From Bacteroidota bacterium (GTDB lineage: Bacteria > Bacteroidota > Ignavibacteria > UBA10030 > UBA8401): a DNA stretch of 64,000 nt. The notes beneath the pieces are model-generated. The model was given only the letters and a program-made list of their open reading frames with translations. It searched no databases and had not been told where the DNA came from. Numbering within the stretch: position 1 is the first letter of the stretch; each line of letters opens with the position of its first letter. The position numbers and the translations under genes are program-made. Positions 60,367-64,000 of this stretch are shown in pieces. The stretch spans positions 2,170,001 through 2,234,000 of the forward strand of contig JBBAAO010000001.1 of the NCBI GenBank assembly GCA_041658205.1. The letters are read 5' to 3'.

Positions 60367-60458
60367 GATCGATTATCGTTTAATGAAACACGGATTAAAA
60401 CGATTATCAAATAATTATTTTATCTGCGATAATCCGTAATTTCCGTGTCATCAGTGTT

Positions 60459-62702
60459 CTATTCTACTACTTCAAAACTCACTTCCTTGCAATCAACGGA
60501 ATTACCGCCGACATATACGGTAAATGTTCCCGGTTCCACCACTTTTTTCATTGCCATATTATAGAATGACATGTCATCGGTTGAGATTGTAAATTGGACC
60601 GTTTTTTTCTCTCCGGGATTCAACGCAACTTTTTGGAATCCTTTTAATTCTTTCACCGGTCGTGTTACCGATGCAACATCATCCCGCATATATAGTTGAA
60701 CTACTTCGCTTCCATTTATCGTTCCGGTATTCTCTACATCGACAGTTACCATTATTTTTTGGTCTTTTTTAATCTTTGACGATGAAAGAGTAATATTACT
60801 ATAGGAAAAAGTTGTATAGGAAAGTCCAAAACCAAATGGAAAGAGCGGTTCATTTGGGGAATCAATATACCGTGAGGTATATTTTTCAGATCCCATCATT
60901 GGCCGACCAGTACTCTTGTGATTATAATAAAGGGGAATTTGACCGACACTTCGCGGGAATGTTACAGGTAATTTACCGCTCGGATTGACATCTCCAAAAA
61001 GAACATCAGCCAGAGCATTTCCTGTTTCTACGCCAAGATGCCATGCTTCAATAATTGTGGAAACATTTTCTGCTTCCCATTCAAGCGTCAACGGTCTCCC
61101 ATTCATCACAACAAGAACAACCGGTTTTCCGGTTTTTACTAAAGCTTTGAGAAGTTCTTGTTGTCTTCCCGGTAGATCCAGATTCGTTTTGCTTGCAGCT
61201 TCACCGCTCATCTGCTGAGATTCTCCGAGCACTGCGACGACAACATCAGCCTGTTTTGCAATCTTCACCGCTTGTTCAATCCGAAAACCTGAATCCGATT
61301 CAATTTCACAACCTTTGTGATAGAGTAATTTTGTTGATGAAGGTATTTTGGATTTTATCCCTTCCATCACCGAAACAATATCATCAGAATTTTTCGCCCA
61401 AGCCCATGCCCCTGTTAAATCGCTTTTGTGATCATTTCCGGCAAACGGTCCAATAAGAGCAATTGTTTTCGTTTGTTTCGAAAGTGGAAGGATATTTTTT
61501 TGGTTTTTCAGCAGAACAATAGATTCTCCCGCAATTTTTCTTGCAACAGTTCGATGTTCTTTTGATAACATCACATTTGGTCCTTTGGAAGGATCACTGT
61601 TGCGATATGGACGATCGAATAACCCATAAGCATATTTTGCGCGCAACACTCTTCGCACCGATTCATTTACGATCACTTCGGAAATCTTTTTATTTCGAAC
61701 AGCATCAACTAGTTCTGTCATGTATATCCTGCTCATCATATCAACATCCACACCGGCATTTAATCCGATAATTCCCGCTTCGGTCCGGTCTTTTGCAATG
61801 CGATGATTGATCAATTCGTTAACAGAGGTATAATCGCTGATGACGAAACCATTAAATCCCCACTCTTTTCGTAAAATATCTGTCATCAACCATCGACTGC
61901 CGGAACTAGGTTCGCCACCAATTTCATTAAAGGCACTCATCAGTGTCCAGGCACCGGCATCAACAGCTGCTTTGTATGGCGGCAAATATATTTCCCGTAA
62001 TGTTCGTTCAGAAATGTCTACCGTGTTATAATCTCGTCCAGACTCAGCTCCACCGTAGGCAGCAAAATGCTTTGCGCAGGCCAGAATATTTCCATCACCC
62101 AAAATATTTTTTCCTTGAAATCCCCTCACTCGCGCTGCTGCCATTGCAGAACCGAGATACGGATCTTCGCCGGAGCCTTCAGCAATTCTTCCCCATCGCG
62201 GATCCCGGGCAATATCCACCATCGGTGCATACGTCCAGTGAATTCCCGTGGCCGATGCTTCTACTGCAGCAATATGTGCAGATTGTTCTACCAATGATGG
62301 ATTCCAGGAACTTGCTTCGGCAAGTGGAATGGGAGTGATTGTTGCAACACCGTGAATGACATCATAACCGAATAAGACAGGAATATGCATCCGTGTTTGT
62401 TCAACCGCAATTTTCTGTATCCTTCCCGTTTCCTCGGCACCCATCACACCAAGAAATGAACCGATCTTCCCTTGTCGCAGTAACAATGTTTGTTCTTCGT
62501 TTAATCGTTCCGTTTTATCATCGTACCATGTCCCGCCGATCTGGTTCAATTGACCAAGTTTCTCTTCCAGCGTCATCAGTGAAATGATCGAATCGATTTT
62601 TGCTTCTGCCTGTACCGCCAGCAACGGTGCAGAAGATTGAGCAGAAATAATTCCGAGACCAATCAGAAGAAAAAAAAGTATCTTGCCAAAAACGTTCTTC
62701 AT
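60459..62702 (-). CDS. bglX: Periplasmic GH3 beta-glucosidase (BglX-like)
   Basis: 747 residues: signal peptide (about 1-21, ending GIISAQ), GH3 N-terminal barrel (about 45-360) with KHFAAYGGAESGRDYN and the catalytic nucleophile Asp290 in GFVISDYTSV, GH3 C-terminal sandwich (about 390-620, QKNILPLSKQTKTIALIGPF, GESQQMSGEAASK), and a fibronectin-III-like C-terminal domain (about 665-740). Length and domain set match BglX-type beta-glucosidases. It probably releases glucose (or another beta-linked monosaccharide) from oligosaccharides that the next-door importer takes up. Specificity within GH3 cannot be read by eye. Confidence 0.92.
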   Translation of the reverse strand: MKNVFGKILFFLLIGLGIISAQSSAPLLAVQAEAKIDSIISLMTLEEKLGQLNQIGGTWYDDKTERLNEEQTLLLRQGKIGSFLGVMGAEETGRIQKIAVEQTRMHIPVLFGYDVIHGVATITPIPLAEASSWNPSLVEQSAHIAAVEASATGIHWTYAPMVDIARDPRWGRIAEGSGEDPYLGSAMAAARVRGFQGKNILGDGNILACAKHFAAYGGAESGRDYNTVDISERTLREIYLPPYKAAVDAGAWTLMSAFNEIGGEPSSGSRWLMTDILRKEWGFNGFVISDYTSVNELINHRIAKDRTEAGIIGLNAGVDVDMMSRIYMTELVDAVRNKKISEVIVNESVRRVLRAKYAYGLFDRPYRNSDPSKGPNVMLSKEHRTVARKIAGESIVLLKNQKNILPLSKQTKTIALIGPFAGNDHKSDLTGAWAWAKNSDDIVSVMEGIKSKIPSSTKLLYHKGCEIESDSGFRIEQAVKIAKQADVVVAVLGESQQMSGEAASKTNLDLPGRQQELLKALVKTGKPVVLVVMNGRPLTLEWEAENVSTIIEAWHLGVETGNALADVLFGDVNPSGKLPVTFPRSVGQIPLYYNHKSTGRPMMGSEKYTSRYIDSPNEPLFPFGFGLSYTTFSYSNITLSSSKIKKDQKIMVTVDVENTGTINGSEVVQLYMRDDVASVTRPVKELKGFQKVALNPGEKKTVQFTISTDDMSFYNMAMKKVVEPGTFTVYVGGNSVDCKEVSFEVVE

Positions 62703-62713
62703 ACTATCCTATG

Positions 62714-63439
62714 TTATTTTGTATGTAATAAAAACCAATCGTATAGTTCCGGATTTGCATATGTCGCATCCCAGGCATTATGGTTGGCATCGGGATATAC
62801 TGTGTATTTTACTTTTGTACTGCCAAATTTGTGTAAAAATTGAACCATCGTTTCGCTTTCTGTCGGTGGTACAACGTTATCTCTAGCCCCGTGAAAAACC
62901 CATATCGGTTTATCTTTAAGTTTTTCTACATCCTCTAAGTGTCCCCAGCCGCAAACAGGTGCAATCGCCGCAAATCGTTCAGGATATGCTATGGCGAATT
63001 TCCATGTGCCCAATCCTCCCATACTCAGTCCTGTCAAATAAATTCGATTTGTATCAATGGGAAGTTTGATGAGAACTTCATCGAGCATAGCATTTAATGC
63101 TTCTGCATTCCACCGCTGACCATCTGGACATTGCGGCGAGACAACGATGAATGGAAAATCATCTTTTGTTTCAACAATTTTTGGCAAACTGTGTACTTTT
63201 AATGTATTAGGATCACTTCCCCGCTCACCCGAACCATGAAGAAAAATAATGAGAGGCCAACGTTTTTGACTTTGTAAGAACGATTGTGGAGTATAAACGA
63301 GAATATCATATCCAACAGTTTTGACAATCTCCTTCTCAAAACGCTGAGCGTGTTGTCCCTGTGTCATACCCCATTCCTTCGATGCAGTACAGCCAATCAT
63401 AGTCATTATCATTACAACAAGTGAGAATGTATTTTTCAT
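62714..63439 (-). CDS. Lipoprotein alpha/beta-hydrolase (dienelactone hydrolase/esterase family)
   Basis: 241 residues from ATG 63439; seven codons further upstream the frame enters the previous gene. Lipobox MIGC (Cys17) then an alpha/beta hydrolase: oxyanion region LIIFLHGSGERGSD, nucleophile elbow GLSMGG (Ser139), catalytic acid region VFHGARDNVVPP and histidine in YPDANHNAWDATY. It resembles secreted carbohydrate esterase or phospholipase/carboxylesterase-type enzymes found next to glycosidases. It starts five bases after the stop of the edge-truncated gene and is followed 11 bp later by the GH3 gene, so the three are one operon. Confidence 0.88.
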   Translation of the reverse strand: MKNTFSLVVMIMTMIGCTASKEWGMTQGQHAQRFEKEIVKTVGYDILVYTPQSFLQSQKRWPLIIFLHGSGERGSDPNTLKVHSLPKIVETKDDFPFIVVSPQCPDGQRWNAEALNAMLDEVLIKLPIDTNRIYLTGLSMGGLGTWKFAIAYPERFAAIAPVCGWGHLEDVEKLKDKPIWVFHGARDNVVPPTESETMVQFLHKFGSTKVKYTVYPDANHNAWDATYANPELYDWFLLHTK

Positions 63440-63443
63440 TGTA

Positions 63444-64000
63444 TCACGTTTGAGATGCATAATCCAACAAATTCAAGAAAAGTTGTTGCGCAATCGGATC
63501 AACTCTGCGGGCAAAAAGCGAATTCTGTTCCGTAGAACGTTTCAGCCTTCCGCGCAACTGCAACCGGAAGAGGATAATTTTTCCCATGCCGTATTCTACC
63601 TCGCAGGCAGCATTCACTTGTAGATTTATCCCGCAACTAGCCAGTCTTTTTGAAGGAATGGAAAAATCAACATCATATTGTGATACAATCTCTCCGCCGT
63701 ACGCTCCATTAAACATTTTCAGATATTCTTTATCGACTTTGTTCCATAACGGATGCGAATGATCTTCTGCAAAAACGTATGAATCATATCCTCCTTTGTC
63801 AAGGTCAGCTCGGTGAGAAATATTCAATTCAACCCCCTCAACAACTGTATGTGTTATAGTACCCACAACCCGGAATTCGGGCTCGATCAATATCAGTGTC
63901 CCTCCATTTTTCACAAATGAGGTAATCTCTTCTTTTCTTTGTTGATATACCCAATTCCCCAGAACATTCCCATTCACTATTACAGTGGTCGGTTTTTGAA
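63444..64000 (-). CDS. C-terminal part of a probable glycosidase or ThuA/GATase-like protein (runs off right edge)
   Basis: The last 185 codons of a longer gene; the frame is open through base 64000 (it reads QKPTTVIVNGNVLGNW from the edge). The visible part has a nucleotide-binding-like alpha/beta pattern (TTVIVNGNVLG, ITSFVKNGGTLILIEPEFRV) followed by a beta-rich stretch and a C-terminal helix, as in the class I glutamine-amidotransferase-like domains that sit at the C-terminus of beta-galactosidases and related enzymes. The catalytic domain, if any, lies outside the window. Operon neighbours (esterase, GH3, sugar importer) favour a polysaccharide-degrading enzyme. Confidence 0.6.
   Translation of the reverse strand, partial: QKPTTVIVNGNVLGNWVYQQRKEEITSFVKNGGTLILIEPEFRVVGTITHTVVEGVELNISHRADLDKGGYDSYVFAEDHSHPLWNKVDKEYLKMFNGAYGGEIVSQYDVDFSIPSKRLASCGINLQVNAACEVEYGMGKIILFRLQLRGRLKRSTEQNSLFARRVDPIAQQLFLNLLDYASQT

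Noticed and set aside
1..64000. tRNA genes, rRNA genes, CRISPR arrays, prophage or integrase genes
   Set aside because: I looked for TTCGA-type T-arms, regularly spaced repeats and integrase motifs and found none; apart from the RAYT gene no mobile element gene is visible.

Overview
This 64 kb window is an AT-leaning bacterial chromosome segment in which every confident gene but one (a STAS protein at 53187-53534) lies on the minus strand. C-terminal domains opening with YPNPFNP-type motifs (type IX secretion cargo signature), a TonB receptor, a PorV/PorQ-like protein, propeller histidine kinases and PASTA-less Ser/Thr kinases with TolB/PD40/TPR tails point to the FCB group. A lineage near Ignavibacteriota/Kryptoniota is my best guess; this is inferred from protein style, not from a marker gene. 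I saw no rRNA, tRNA, CRISPR array or prophage.

Layout, in transcription order (right to left). 63444-64000 to 53639: sugar utilisation block with an edge-truncated protein, an esterase lipoprotein, a GH3 beta-glucosidase, a sugar ABC importer lacking its ATPase, a membrane protein and a large secreted glycosidase-like protein. 53534-50489: STAS protein divergent from a GAF-SpoIIE phosphatase, then two small alpha/beta-barrel monooxygenase-like genes. 50300-49495: a RAYT (REP-associated transposase) between REP-like palindromes. 49466-30289: a signalling island with four transmembrane Ser/Thr kinases (one fused to a class III cyclase), a calcineurin-like phosphoesterase coupled to one kinase, a TPR protein and two NarL-type sensor/regulator pairs. 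30083-25156: five envelope proteins of unknown function plus an unannotated 53-residue ORF with a strong ribosome binding site. 24895-1: a PUL-like block with a propeller kinase, LuxR-type regulator, secreted EEP hydrolase, a five-gene TonB/PorV operon and an array of secreted LamG-like proteins that runs off the left edge.

The most interesting signal is in the last block. A palindrome CCACGWWCGTGG sits at an identical position, two bases upstream of a candidate -35 hexamer, before three separate transcription units (operon of 19774, gene of 8045, gene of 2915), and a weaker copy precedes the response regulator gene (21622). The simplest reading is a local regulon in which the propeller kinase/LuxR regulator pair controls an outer-membrane uptake operon and its secreted LamG-bearing partners, a SusCD-like system without a SusD. 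Two other NarL-type regulator loci also have distinctive palindromes (30159-30178 and 37232-37259). All functional assignments come from reading motifs by eye; no database search was run.
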